From Pseudomonas sp. CCI4.2 (lineage in GTDB: Bacteria > Pseudomonadota > Gammaproteobacteria > Pseudomonadales > Pseudomonadaceae), in NCBI RefSeq assembly GCF_034350045.1, contig NZ_CP133781.1, positions 627,001 through 691,000 on the forward strand: a DNA stretch of 64,000 nt. Reading direction: 5' to 3'. The notes under the pieces are model-generated. The model had not been told where the DNA came from. It made no database searches and saw nothing but the letters and a program-made list of their open reading frames with translations. Made by a program: the position numbers and the translations under genes. Shown here in pieces: positions 46,425 through 56,743 of this stretch. Position 1 is the stretch's first letter. Each line of letters begins with the position of its first letter.

Positions 46425-46925
46425 ATGCTGGTGATTCACCGAAGAATAGATTCACGCACCGAATGGGCAGCCGAGCTGCATTTGAACTTCGAGGCGCGCA
46501 GCAAAAGCCGCCTTCGTTGCGTCACTGCCGAGGGCGAGGACGTCGGTCTGTTCCTTGAGCGCGCCCAACCACCGTTGCGCGATGGCGAATGCCTGCAAGC
46601 GGAGGACGGACGTATCGTTCGTGTTTGCGCGCGACCTGAGCAATTGATGCACGTGACCTGCAGCAATACCCACGAGCTAACCCGCGCGGCCTATCACCTG
46701 GGCAACCGACACGTGGCACTGCAAGTGGGCGACGGTTGGTTGCGCTTGCTGGACGATTACGTGCTCAAAGCCATGCTTGATCAACTGGGTGCCACCACCG
46801 AAGCCATCGAAGCGCCCTTTCACCCTGAACACGGTGCGTATGGCGGTGGCCATCATCACTCTCGGCCCGGTGAAGAAGATTTCAATTACCCACCGCGCCT
46901 GCATCAATTCGGCGTGCGCACGTGA
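46425..46925 (+). CDS. ureE: Urease accessory protein UreE (nickel metallochaperone)
   Basis: The 166-residue protein begins with MLVIHRRI and shows the UreE peptide-binding domain followed by a nickel-binding domain with LTRAAYHLGNRHVALQVGD. A His-rich tail (HPEHGAYGGGHHHSRPGEED) binds extra nickel. UreE supplies nickel to UreG for urease activation. The start at 46425 is favoured by spacing from GGAAG; an ATG at 46419 lies just before. It overlaps ureF by 4 bp. Confidence 0.95.
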   Translation: MLVIHRRIDSRTEWAAELHLNFEARSKSRLRCVTAEGEDVGLFLERAQPPLRDGECLQAEDGRIVRVCARPEQLMHVTCSNTHELTRAAYHLGNRHVALQVGDGWLRLLDDYVLKAMLDQLGATTEAIEAPFHPEHGAYGGGHHHSRPGEEDFNYPPRLHQFGVRT

Positions 46926-47596
46926 ACAACGCGTGGGCGCTGCTGCGCTTGGCCAGCCCGCAGTTGCCGATTGGTGGTTACAGCTACTCGCAAGGTCTGG
47001 AAATGGCAGTCGAGAACGCACTGGTCAATGACACCCGCAGCGCCGGACGCTGGATCGGCGATCAACTGCTGCTCAATCTGGCCCGCTTTGAAGCCCCGTT
47101 ATTGCTCGCGCATTGCACGGCGGCGGCCGAGGACGATTGGGCGCAGTTGCTGCAACTGAGTCAGGAACACCGCGCCAGCCGGGAAACCCGCGAGCTGTTT
47201 CAAGAAAGCCGGCAGATGGGCTATTCCCTGCACCAATTGCTCAGCGGGCTACCCGAGTTGGACGCCCCCGCACGAACCTTTTTAGAGCAATTGCCTGAGC
47301 CGCATTTCGCTTTGGGCTGGGCCTTGGCTGCCCGTGCGTGGGGGATTAGCCCGCAAGACGCCCTGGCCGCCTGGTTGTGGAGCTGGCTGGAAAACCAATT
47401 GGCGGTGTTGATGAAAACCCTGCCGCTGGGCCAGCAAGCCGCGCAACGCCTGACCAGCGAGTTATTGCCGCTATTGCAACAGGCGCAGCAGCACGCGTCG
47501 AACATCGACCCGATACATTACGGCAGCGCGGCGTTTGGCTTGTCGCTGGCGAGCATGGGCCATGAACGTCAATACAGCCGCCTGTTTAGGTCCTGA
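46922..47596 (+). CDS. ureF: Urease accessory protein UreF
   Basis: The 224-residue helical protein is UreF, which joins UreD and UreG on apo-urease. Visible features are [29 protein letters not shown] near the start and [31 protein letters not shown] near residue 125. The start is a GTG at 46922 overlapping ureE (GTGA). ureG follows after 65 bp. Confidence 0.95.
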   Translation: MNNAWALLRLASPQLPIGGYSYSQGLEMAVENALVNDTRSAGRWIGDQLLLNLARFEAPLLLAHCTAAAEDDWAQLLQLSQEHRASRETRELFQESRQMGYSLHQLLSGLPELDAPARTFLEQLPEPHFALGWALAARAWGISPQDALAAWLWSWLENQLAVLMKTLPLGQQAAQRLTSELLPLLQQAQQHASNIDPIHYGSAAFGLSLASMGHERQYSRLFRS

Positions 47597-47661
47597 TCTT
47601 TTTTTATACAGACCCTGCTCAACCATTGGCCGAGAGCCATCACCGCTCACTGGAGAACGTT

Positions 47662-48279
47662 ATGAACAGCCAACCTCTGCGTATTGGCATCGGTGGCCCG
47701 GTCGGTTCCGGCAAGACAGCCCTGACCCTGGCGCTGTGCCTGGCCCTGCGTGACCGTTACAACCTGGCCGTGGTCACCAATGACATCTACACCCGTGAAG
47801 ACGCAGATTTTCTGGTGCGCAACGAAGCCTTGGCGCCTGAACGCATCATCGGTGTTGAAACCGGCGGCTGCCCGCACACAGCGATTCGCGAAGACGCTTC
47901 GATTAATCTCGAAGCGGTAGACCAGTTGAACCGGCGCTTTCCAGGCCTGGACGTGATCATTGTTGAATCGGGCGGTGACAACTTATCCGCGACGTTTAGC
48001 CCTGAGCTGTCGGACCTGACGATCTACGTGATCGACGTGTCTGCCGGTGACAAGCTGCCGCGTAAGGGCGGGCCAGGCATTTGTAAGTCCGATTTGCTGG
48101 TAATCAACAAAGTCGACCTGGCACCGCTGGTGGGGGCATCTCTGGAAATGATGGACCGCGATACCAAGAAAATGCGCGGCGAGAAGCCGTTCGTGTTCAG
48201 CAATCAGAAAACCGGCCTCGGGCTGGAACAGATCATCGCGTTCATCGAGCGCCAAGGCCTGCTGACTGAAGCGGCTTGA
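47662..48279 (+). CDS. ureG: Urease accessory GTPase UreG
   Basis: The 205-residue SIMIBI-class GTPase drives nickel insertion into urease. Motifs: P-loop [11 protein letters not shown] near residue 13, the nickel-binding CPH in [16 protein letters not shown] near residue 68, [16 protein letters not shown] near residue 105 and the guanine motif INKVDLAPL near residue 148. The ATG at 47662 has TGGAGAACGTT ahead of it; an in-frame ATG at 47626 would add 12 residues. The block ureEFG is separated from ureDABC by stress, exporter and other genes. Confidence 0.97.
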   Translation: MNSQPLRIGIGGPVGSGKTALTLALCLALRDRYNLAVVTNDIYTREDADFLVRNEALAPERIIGVETGGCPHTAIREDASINLEAVDQLNRRFPGLDVIIVESGGDNLSATFSPELSDLTIYVIDVSAGDKLPRKGGPGICKSDLLVINKVDLAPLVGASLEMMDRDTKKMRGEKPFVFSNQKTGLGLEQIIAFIERQGLLTEAA

Positions 48280-48284
48280 TTGCC

Positions 48285-48374
48285 TCTGTGGGAGCGAATT
48301 CATTCGCGAAGGCCACGACGCGGTATTGCTGACAAACCGCGTCGCCCGCTTCCCGAATAAATTCGGTCCTACAG
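48285..48374. repeat. REP-like inverted repeat after ureG
   Basis: CTGTGGGAGCGAATTCATTC and an inverse CCGAATAAATTCGGTCCTAC enclose a GACGCGG... CCGCGTC stem. Confidence 0.75.
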
Positions 48375-48465
48375 AAGTATCTGCGGCGCCGCAGCAACTT
48401 GTTGGCGAGCCGTTTCTTCATTGCGTTACCATGTCGCGCAAACGCCCTTGCCGTGACGCCAGCCG

Positions 48466-49602
48466 ATGCCCGATGTTTCCAGCTCCGCCTCTCAGTCTGA
48501 AATGACCGCCGTATTCGCCGCCATCCAGCTGCATTTTCAGCAAGTCATCGTGCCGCTTTGGCTTGGCCCTGGCTGGAATTCGCAGTTGGCGCTGCCGTAT
48601 GAAGCGGTGGATGCCCATCATCAGCCATTGCCGCCTCAGCGTTACCGCGCCATGGCCTGTGCGCGTCAGCTGTATTTGTTTTCCAGCTTGATCGACCAAC
48701 CTGCCGTGCCTGAAGCGAGAGGTCGTGCAGCGGCGCTGTTTCGGTCCCTGCAGCAGCATTTCCACGATGCCGAGCACGGCGGCTGGTTCTACAGCATCGA
48801 CCCGCAGGGTAAGCCGCTGGATCAGCGCAAAGACCTGTACACCCACGCCTTCATCATTTTCGCCTGTGCTCATTACTGGGCCAAAGTGCGCGAGCTGTTG
48901 GTGGAATCAGTGCTCAACGCCGCGCTCACGGTGGTTGCCGAACGCTTTGCCGACGGCACCGGGTTGTATGAAGCGAGCCTCGGTCAGGACTGGTCATCGC
49001 TAGGCAGTGGCCCGTTGCAGAACCCGTTAATGCACTTGGCCGAAGCCTTTCTCGCGACCGTGTCAGTCCGTGAAGACAAGCCTACCCAAGCGGCATTGGC
49101 GCAATTGGTCGACGCCATGCAGCAGCGTTTCGTTGATCCGGTACACGGCGTGATGCTAGAAAAACCGCTGGGCGCTGTGGATAACTGGTTCGAACCCGGT
49201 CATCAGTTTGAATGGTTCTTTTTGTTGGCGTCTTCGCCGCTGCTGCGTGACAGCCCTTTGCATGGGTCATTGACCCGAGCGTTCGATTACACCGAGCAAC
49301 AAGGTGTCGATCCGCTGACCGGGGCAGTTAAGGCGACGCTGGACGTTGATGGCACTGCGCGCGACGGCACCCAACGCATTTGGGCACAGGCGGAATACTT
49401 GCGGGCATTGGCGTTGCGACCTGACAGCGACCAAGCATTGGCTCAGCAGTTGAAGGCGTTGCAACAGCGCTTTCTGCACCCGACGGGTTGGCATGAATGT
49501 CTGGACGACCAAGGCAACGTCAGCCGCAGCGACATGCCATCGACCACGCCCTACCATCTGGCGACCTGCTATAGCGGGTTGGCGGGGTATTTCAACCGCT
49601 GA
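48466..49602 (+). CDS. AGE family epimerase/isomerase
   Basis: The 378-residue protein belongs to the N-acylglucosamine 2-epimerase / YihS superfamily with an (alpha/alpha)6 barrel. Family marks are RYRAMACARQLYLFS near residue 58, GGWFYSIDPQGKPLDQRKDLYTHAFIIFACAHY near residue 105, NPLMHLAEAFLA near residue 186 and the catalytic-type EPGHQFEWFFLL near residue 244. Relatives isomerise mannose/fructose or epimerise N-acyl sugars; substrate is not decided by sequence. It forms a single-gene unit between ureG and an SDR gene. Confidence 0.85.
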   Translation: MPDVSSSASQSEMTAVFAAIQLHFQQVIVPLWLGPGWNSQLALPYEAVDAHHQPLPPQRYRAMACARQLYLFSSLIDQPAVPEARGRAAALFRSLQQHFHDAEHGGWFYSIDPQGKPLDQRKDLYTHAFIIFACAHYWAKVRELLVESVLNAALTVVAERFADGTGLYEASLGQDWSSLGSGPLQNPLMHLAEAFLATVSVREDKPTQAALAQLVDAMQQRFVDPVHGVMLEKPLGAVDNWFEPGHQFEWFFLLASSPLLRDSPLHGSLTRAFDYTEQQGVDPLTGAVKATLDVDGTARDGTQRIWAQAEYLRALALRPDSDQALAQQLKALQQRFLHPTGWHECLDDQGNVSRSDMPSTTPYHLATCYSGLAGYFNR

Positions 49603-49607
49603 AAAAC

Positions 49608-49682
49608 TTCGCGAATGAATTCGCTCCCACAGGTTTTTTTTACGGACACAAAACCCTGTAGGACCGAATTTATTCGGGAAGC
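49608..49682. repeat. REP-like pair
   Basis: GCGAATGAATTCGCTCCCAC and an inverse TAGGACCGAATTTATTCGGG lie back to back between convergent genes. A run of T follows the first unit. Confidence 0.7.
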
Positions 49683-49703
49683 GAGCGACTCGGTGTCGCT
49701 GAC

Positions 49704-51218
<1,515 letters not shown>

Positions 51219-51935
51219 TCAGTGACCGCCAAGGTAGGCGTTTCTAACCTCGTCATTGCTCAACAATTCTTGCCCGGTGCCGGTCAGACGAATCTCGCCG
51301 TTGACCATCACATACGCCCGATCCGAGAGGCGCAACGCGTGGTTGGCGTTCTGTTCAACGAGGAAGATGGTCATGCCTGACTTCGCCAGCTCGCGCAGGG
51401 TCGAGAAGATCTGTTTAACCACAATCGGAGCCAGACCCAGGGACGGCTCGTCGAGCAGCAACAGTTTTGGACGGCTCATCAGTGCGCGGGCAATGGCGAG
51501 CATTTGCTGTTCGCCGCCTGACATGGTCATGGCGCGCTGATTGCGGCGCTCTTTAAGGCGGGGAAACATCTCAAACATGCGCTGCATGTCTTGCGAAGCG
51601 AACTTGTCGCCGATGGGGATGGTGCCCATCAGCAGGTTTTCCTCGACGCTCATGTCCGGGAACACCCGCCGCCCTTCTGGCGACTGTGCGATGCCATGAG
51701 AGGCGATGTAGTGCGACGACTTTTGAGTGATGTCGACGCCTTGGTACATGATCTGCCCACTGGCGGCCCGTGGCTGGCCGAAAATCGACATCAGCAGCGT
51801 GGATTTGCCCGCGCCGTTGGAACCAATCAGGCTGACGGTCTCGCCTTCATCAATGTGCAACGACACTTTTTTCAAGGCCTGGATCGGCCCATAAAACACA
51901 TCGATATTTTTCAATTCGAGGATGGGTACGCTCAT
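51219..51935 (-). CDS. livF: Branched-chain amino acid ABC transporter ATPase LivF
   Basis: The 238-residue ATPase has Walker A GSNGAGKST near residue 38, signature MSGGEQQMLAIARAL near residue 140 and Walker B LLLLDEPSLGLAP, with the VKQIFSTLRELAKSGMTIFLVEQNA end typical of LivF. It is the last gene of the livHMGF-type operon, overlapping livG by 4 bp and followed by a strong terminator. Confidence 0.95.
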   Translation of the reverse strand: MSVPILELKNIDVFYGPIQALKKVSLHIDEGETVSLIGSNGAGKSTLLMSIFGQPRAASGQIMYQGVDITQKSSHYIASHGIAQSPEGRRVFPDMSVEENLLMGTIPIGDKFASQDMQRMFEMFPRLKERRNQRAMTMSGGEQQMLAIARALMSRPKLLLLDEPSLGLAPIVVKQIFSTLRELAKSGMTIFLVEQNANHALRLSDRAYVMVNGEIRLTGTGQELLSNDEVRNAYLGGH

Positions 51936-52807
51936 ACCAACTCCTCTTCATCAGCGCCCAAGTACGCCGCGATCACTTTCGGATCGTTGCGAATCTGTTC
52001 CGGCCCGCCAACGGCAATTACGTTGCCGTGGTCAAGCACGACGATATCGTCGGAAATGCCCATGACCATGCCCATGTCGTGCTCGATCAGCACGATGGTC
52101 ATGTCATGTTCGTCGCGCAGCAGACGGATCATGCCGCTCAGCGCTTCGGTTTCCTGTGGGTTGAGGCCCGCAGCCGGTTCATCCAGGCAGATCACCTGAG
52201 GCCGGGTACACATGGCGCGGGCGATCTCCAAACGGCGTTGTTGACCGTAGGACAGTTCACCGGCCAGGCGGTTGGCGCAATCCACCAGGTCCACCACTTC
52301 CAGCCAATAGAAGGCGGTGCTCATGGCATCGTCTTCGGCTTGGCGATAGCTCTTGGTGTTGAGGATGCCGGCCAGCAGGTTGCGGTTGACCCACATGTGC
52401 TGGGCCACCAACAGGTTTTCAATGACCGACATTTCCTTGAACAAGCGAATGTTCTGGAACGTTCGGGCCAAACCTGAGCGGTTGACCAAGTGCGTGCCGC
52501 CGAACATTTTGTAGTACACGCGGCTGAGAAAGCTTTTCGGCGAAACAAAATCGACTGCTTTGAACGACTCGCCGAGTAGCTTGATGACGTCGGTACGGTC
52601 GCCTCGGGCATTGAGTTCGATCTTGCCGCCGGTGGCTTTGTAAAACCCGGTCAAACAGTTGAAAACGGTGGTCTTGCCTGCGCCGTTAGGACCGATCAGG
52701 GCGAAGATCGAGTTACGACGCACCTTGAGGCTGACATCGCTGAGGGCCTTGATGCCACCGAAGTGCATCATCAGGTTCTCGACCGAAAGAACGATTTCGT
52801 CGTTCAT
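51932..52807 (-). CDS. livG: Branched-chain amino acid ABC transporter ATPase LivG
   Basis: The 291-residue ATPase has Walker A GPNGAGKTT near residue 41, signature LSYGQQRRLEIARAM and Walker B VICLDEPAAGLNP, with the LivG-type C-terminal tail VIAAYLGADEEE. It carries an internal stretch of about 30 residues between the Walker A region and the Q-loop (NARGDRTDVIKLLGESFKAVDFVSPKSFL) compared with the shorter 255-residue relatives. It overlaps both neighbours by 4 bp. Confidence 0.95.
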   Translation of the reverse strand: MNDEIVLSVENLMMHFGGIKALSDVSLKVRRNSIFALIGPNGAGKTTVFNCLTGFYKATGGKIELNARGDRTDVIKLLGESFKAVDFVSPKSFLSRVYYKMFGGTHLVNRSGLARTFQNIRLFKEMSVIENLLVAQHMWVNRNLLAGILNTKSYRQAEDDAMSTAFYWLEVVDLVDCANRLAGELSYGQQRRLEIARAMCTRPQVICLDEPAAGLNPQETEALSGMIRLLRDEHDMTIVLIEHDMGMVMGISDDIVVLDHGNVIAVGGPEQIRNDPKVIAAYLGADEEELV

Positions 52808-54117
52808 GGCGCAGTCCTCTTGTTGATCAATACGCCTTTACGCGGTGTTACCCCGGTACGGCTGATACGGATCAAACCCCGTGGACGCCAGATCATCATC
52901 AGCACCATCAGGATTCCGAACAGCAACACGCGGTATTCAGAGAAGCTGCGCAGCAGTTCCGGCGCGACCGTCAGTACGAAGGCCGCGATGACCACGCCGA
53001 CGGTAGAGCCCATGCCGCCCAATACGACAATGGCTAGGATCAGCGCGGACTCGAAGAAGCTGAACGAGGTCGGGTTAACGAAGCCCTGATAGCTGGCGAA
53101 GAATACCCCGGCCAAACCGGCAGTCGATGCCCCGATAGTGAATGCCGAGAGCTTGACCAGCACGTGGTTCAGGCCCATGGAACGGCAGGCGATTTCGTCT
53201 TCGCGCAAGGCTTCCCACGCACGGCCAATCGGCATGCGGGTCAGACGGTGCTTGATGTACAGCACCGCCATCACGACCAGGAACAGCACAATGTAGATGA
53301 ACAGGTATTTCAGGTTCGGGTTGTAGTCAAAGTGAAAAAACTCGTGGATCGGAATGCCGCCGTCTTTAGCTTTGCGGCCAAATTCCAGGCCGAAAATCGT
53401 CGGTGAAGGCACCGGTACGCCATTTGGCCCACCGGTAAAACCGATCCAGTTGGTCAGTACCAAACGGATGATTTCACCAAAGCCCAAGGTCACGATGGCG
53501 AGGTAATCGCCGTGCATTCGTAAAACGGGGAACCCGAGAATACAGCCCGCTAACGCCGCAGCGATGGCCGCCAATGGCAATGCCGACCAAAAACCTAGCC
53601 CGAGGTATTGATACCCCAGTGCCAAGCCGTAGGCGCCGATCGCGTAGAACGCGACGTAACCCAGGTCGAGCAGGCCAGCCAGGCCGACCACGATGTTCAG
53701 GCCCAGGCCCAGCAACACGTAAATCATTCCGAGGATGACCACCGTGAGCAGGTACTTGTTGGCGAAGATCGGGAAGATGATGACCACCGCGATCACGATG
53801 GGCAGAATCCAATACAGCTTGGATTTGTGATCGGGCGGCAGTACATGCACGCCGGAACCACTGGTTTCAAAACTTTGAGAAACCGCAAGGCCCTTGGGCG
53901 TCTGCAGAAACAGGCTGATCAAAAAGCGTCCCAGCATAACCGCCGCTACCAGCCACGCCACGCGGGTGGGTTGCAGGTTGAAGCTGTAGCCGTCGAGCAC
54001 GATGCCGACAATGGGACCAAACACGATCAGGGCCAGTAACCCGGCGACCACCGCGTCGATCAGGCTGCGTTTGATATCCATTGGTTTGACAGGAGGAGCG
54101 GAACTAGTTGAGGACAT
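52804..54117 (-). CDS. livM: Branched-chain amino acid ABC transporter permease LivM
   Basis: The 437-residue permease is of the long Pseudomonas LivM/BraE type. It has a cytoplasmic and two-helix N-terminal extension (residues 1-120), then eight or more membrane spans with GLGLNIVVGLAGLLDLGYVAFYAIGAYG near residue 150 and LREDEIACRSMGLNHVLVKLSAFTIGA near residue 300, the EAA-like coupling loop. It overlaps livG by 4 bp and follows livH after 4 bp. Confidence 0.95.
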   Translation of the reverse strand: MSSTSSAPPVKPMDIKRSLIDAVVAGLLALIVFGPIVGIVLDGYSFNLQPTRVAWLVAAVMLGRFLISLFLQTPKGLAVSQSFETSGSGVHVLPPDHKSKLYWILPIVIAVVIIFPIFANKYLLTVVILGMIYVLLGLGLNIVVGLAGLLDLGYVAFYAIGAYGLALGYQYLGLGFWSALPLAAIAAALAGCILGFPVLRMHGDYLAIVTLGFGEIIRLVLTNWIGFTGGPNGVPVPSPTIFGLEFGRKAKDGGIPIHEFFHFDYNPNLKYLFIYIVLFLVVMAVLYIKHRLTRMPIGRAWEALREDEIACRSMGLNHVLVKLSAFTIGASTAGLAGVFFASYQGFVNPTSFSFFESALILAIVVLGGMGSTVGVVIAAFVLTVAPELLRSFSEYRVLLFGILMVLMMIWRPRGLIRISRTGVTPRKGVLINKRTAP

Positions 54118-54121
54118 ACGC

Positions 54122-55036
54122 TTATACCTTCGCCACGAGTGGGCGACCCAGCAGGCCTTGAGGACGGAAAATCAGGATCAATACCAATAGGCCGAAACTG
54201 AACACGTCTTTGTAATCGGAATTGATCAAACCGGAGAACTGCGACTCGGCAACCCCCAGGATCAAACCGCCCAGCATCGCACCCGGCAATGAACCAATCC
54301 CGCCCAGTACCGCTGCGGTGAAGGCTTTGATGCCAATGATGAAGCCGGCGTAGAAGTCGAACGTCCCGTAATTCATGGTGATCAACACGCCTGCCAACGC
54401 AGCCATAGCGGCACCGATGATGAACACGTAGGAAATTACCCGGTCGGTGTTGATACCGAGAATCGAGGCCATCTTGCGATCCTGTTGAGTCGCGCGGCAC
54501 ATCCTGCCCAGCCGGGTGTACTTGATGATGTACGTCAACACGGCCATACCAACGAAGGCGGCGATGAGGATGAAGATTTTGGTGTAGGTGATTTGCACGA
54601 AGCCGGTGCCGACGTTAAAGCGCCAAGCGCCTTCAAGCAAGGTAGGCACGCCCTGTTGCCGCGCGCCCTGAGCGATCTGTGCATAGTTTTGCAGGATCAG
54701 CGAAATACCGATGGCGCTGATCAGCGGCGCAAGACGAGTGGAGTTGCGCAGCGGCTTGTAAGCGACCCGCTCGATAACGAACCCATAAACGCCCGTGACC
54801 ACGATGGTGAACACCAACGTGCCCAGAATCAGGAAGGGGAAGGATTCGACACCGAAGAAAGCAAGAACAGCAAGACCTATAGCGGCCAGATAAGAGGAGA
54901 TCATGTACACGTCGCCATGGGCGAAGTTGATCATGCCAATGATGCCGTAAACCATCGTGTAGCCAATGGCGATCAACCCGTAGACCGACCCGAGGGTCAG
55001 ACCGTTGACCATTTGTTGCAGGAAAATACCGTCCAT
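54122..55036 (-). CDS. livH: Branched-chain amino acid ABC transporter permease LivH
   Basis: The 304-residue permease starts MDGIFLQQMVNGLTLGSVYGL and has about eight membrane spans. The IGMINFAHGDVYMISSYLAAIGLA motif near residue 33 and the CRATQQDRKMASILGINTDRVISYVFIIGAAMAALAGVL region near residue 180 are standard for LivH. I placed the start at 55036; an in-frame codon at 55111 would add 25 residues with no family counterpart. The 176-bp gap to the binding-protein gene holds a GGGCCTG / CAGGCCC hairpin that may lower expression of the downstream subunits. Confidence 0.95.
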   Translation of the reverse strand: MDGIFLQQMVNGLTLGSVYGLIAIGYTMVYGIIGMINFAHGDVYMISSYLAAIGLAVLAFFGVESFPFLILGTLVFTIVVTGVYGFVIERVAYKPLRNSTRLAPLISAIGISLILQNYAQIAQGARQQGVPTLLEGAWRFNVGTGFVQITYTKIFILIAAFVGMAVLTYIIKYTRLGRMCRATQQDRKMASILGINTDRVISYVFIIGAAMAALAGVLITMNYGTFDFYAGFIIGIKAFTAAVLGGIGSLPGAMLGGLILGVAESQFSGLINSDYKDVFSFGLLVLILIFRPQGLLGRPLVAKV

Positions 55037-55165
55037 CACGCACTCTCTCGAACTTGAGAGGCCACCCTGACACAACACCGACGCGCCCTCGTGAGGTGCT
55101 TCGGGCCGCAAGCATGTGGCTCAGAAGAAATCCGGGGCTGCAGGATTGCAGGGACCCACTTACAA

Positions 55166-55196
55166 GAAGGGCCTGGGCTTTTACAAGCGACAGGCC
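55166..55196 (-). terminator. Possible attenuating hairpin between binding protein and livH
   Basis: GGGCCTG and CAGGCCC arms surround 15 nt that include a short A/T run. Such hairpins after a binding-protein gene often let it be expressed above the other subunits. There is no long T tract in the leftward direction, so termination would be partial. Confidence 0.45.
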
Positions 55197-55212
55197 CGTC
55201 TATGCGTTTTAC

Positions 55213-56367
55213 TTACTTCTGCTTATCAAGCTGGTGGTATTTGCCGTTTTTGTCCCACTGGTAAACCACGTAGTCGGAGACTTTCAAGTCGCCTTTGGCG
55301 TCCCAGTTTTTCTCTCCCATTACGGTTTTAACCGAGTGAGCTTTCAGCCATTTGGCAGCGTCTTCGCCTTTGTTCGACTTGGCGCCATTGAAGCCAGCAG
55401 CCAGTGCCTGAACCGAAGCGTAAGCGTACAGGGTGTAACCTTCAGGCTCGTAACCGGCTTTGCGGAACTGATCAACCACAGCCTTGCTGTCTGGCAGCAT
55501 GCGTGGGTCAGCGCCGAAAGTCATGTACACGCCGTCAACGAATTGCGCGCCGCCAGCGGTGGTGACCAATTCGTCAGTCACGATGCCGTCATCCGACATG
55601 AACTTGACGTCTTTGAGGCCTTGTTCACGCAGTTGACGAACCAGTGGACCGGCTTCTGGGTGCAGGCCACCGAAGTAGACCACGTCAGCCCCAACCGAAC
55701 GGATCTTGGTCACCAGGGCGCTGAAATCTTTCTCGCCACGGGTCAAGCCTTCTTCGAGAACCGGTTTAACACCACGCTTGGTCAACTGCATTGAAGTCGC
55801 GTCAGCCAGGCCTTTGCCGTAGGTGTCTTTGTCGTTGATGACGGCAACTTTCTTGCCTTTCAGGACGTCAACGATGTAATCACCGGCAACGATGCCTTGT
55901 TGGTCATCACGGCCGCACATACGGAACATTGCGCTGAAGTTGCGCTCAGTTACCATTGGGTTGGTTGAACCCGGAGTGATTGCGATCACGCCGGCGTCGT
56001 TATAGACCTCAGAAGCGGGAATGGTCGACGACGAGCAGAAGTGACCCACGACACCAGCAACTTTATCCTGGTCGACCAATTTGTTGGCGACCGCTACCGC
56101 TTGTTTCGGCTCGCAGGCGTCATCGCCTTGGACCAAAACAATTTTTTCCTTAATACCGTCGCCAATTTCAACGCCGCCCGCTGCGTTGATCGCATCGGCT
56201 GCAGCCTGAGCGCCCTTCATGTATTGAAGGCCAAACGAAGCGTTAGCACCTGTCATCGGACCGGCAACGCCAATTTTGAGATCCGCGGCCTGAACAAACG
56301 AAGAAACACCCAATGCAGTAGCAACTGCGAGTGCCAGAAAACCTTTTCTGTAAAACGTCTGTGACAT
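55213..56367 (-). CDS. Branched-chain amino acid-type ABC transporter substrate-binding protein
   Basis: The 384-residue periplasmic protein has a signal peptide (GFLALAVATALGVSSFVQA, cleavage near residue 27) and a type I periplasmic-binding fold of the LivJ/LivK/BraC group: DLKIGVAGPMTGANASFGLQ at the start of the mature chain, GDDACEPKQAVAVANKLV near residue 80, GVVGHFCSSSTIPASEVYNDAGVIAITPGSTNP near residue 110 and DVVYFGGLHPEAGPLVRQL near residue 225. The two cysteines of the DACEP/HFCSS pair are those that form the LIV-type disulfide. AGGAGC lies 9 nt ahead of the ATG. It heads the operon and is preceded by a sigma-54 promoter. Confidence 0.94.
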   Translation of the reverse strand: MSQTFYRKGFLALAVATALGVSSFVQAADLKIGVAGPMTGANASFGLQYMKGAQAAADAINAAGGVEIGDGIKEKIVLVQGDDACEPKQAVAVANKLVDQDKVAGVVGHFCSSSTIPASEVYNDAGVIAITPGSTNPMVTERNFSAMFRMCGRDDQQGIVAGDYIVDVLKGKKVAVINDKDTYGKGLADATSMQLTKRGVKPVLEEGLTRGEKDFSALVTKIRSVGADVVYFGGLHPEAGPLVRQLREQGLKDVKFMSDDGIVTDELVTTAGGAQFVDGVYMTFGADPRMLPDSKAVVDQFRKAGYEPEGYTLYAYASVQALAAGFNGAKSNKGEDAAKWLKAHSVKTVMGEKNWDAKGDLKVSDYVVYQWDKNGKYHQLDKQK

Positions 56368-56439
56368 GGTGATGGTGCTCCTGAGATTTTAGTTAGCACA
56401 GCAACTTCAGCGGAAGCTTTGATTCAGCTACAAGGTCAG

Positions 56440-56455
56440 AGCAAGTGGCGTGCCA
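56440..56455 (-). promoter_or_regulatory. Near-perfect sigma-54 promoter of the amino acid transporter operon
   Basis: On the minus strand TGGCACGCCACTTGCT fits the consensus TGGCACG-N4-TTGCW exactly. It predicts a start near 56428 and a leader of about 60 nt. Genes with this promoter need an enhancer-binding activator such as NtrC. Confidence 0.85.
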
Positions 56456-56526
56456 TAGGGTTTTTATTCTTTGAAAAGTCGTTATTTTGTTCAGCCACGA
56501 CCTTTTGGGGCCCAATTCTCGGGGCG

Positions 56527-56735
56527 TGCAACCGTCTAAAACGCAGCAGGTGCAACCCTCCCGAAAAAAGAGCGCAACCCACGCAAATAATAATTGCAAC
56601 CCGTGTAAATGACTGCGTGCAACCGGACTGTAACAGTATGCGTCACCGAACTGCACACCTACGGTGCGCGACCGCTACAGGATGCACCATCACAGGGTAG
56701 CGGGTGCGCAATAAAGCGCCGCAGGATGCGCGAAA
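56527..56735. repeat. Periodic repeat array, about 22 bp, upstream of the sigma-54 promoter
   Basis: TGCAACC (once CGCAACC) occurs with starts at 56527, 56551, 56573, 56595 and 56618; weaker TGC(A/G)-type units follow at 56639, 56665, 56683, 56705 and 56727. The mean spacing is about 22 bp, close to two helical turns, and A-rich words lie mid-unit in the first five. It sits about 100-300 bp upstream of the predicted transcript start, a place for activator binding. Confidence 0.6.
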
Positions 56736-56743
56736 AAATCGCC

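Larger units (their letters stand above)
56368..56743. other. Gene-free regulatory region upstream of the amino acid transporter operon
   Basis: No gene is supported in these 376 bp. They hold a sigma-54 promoter (56440-56455) and, further upstream, a periodic repeat array (56527-56735), both listed separately. Confidence 0.7.
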
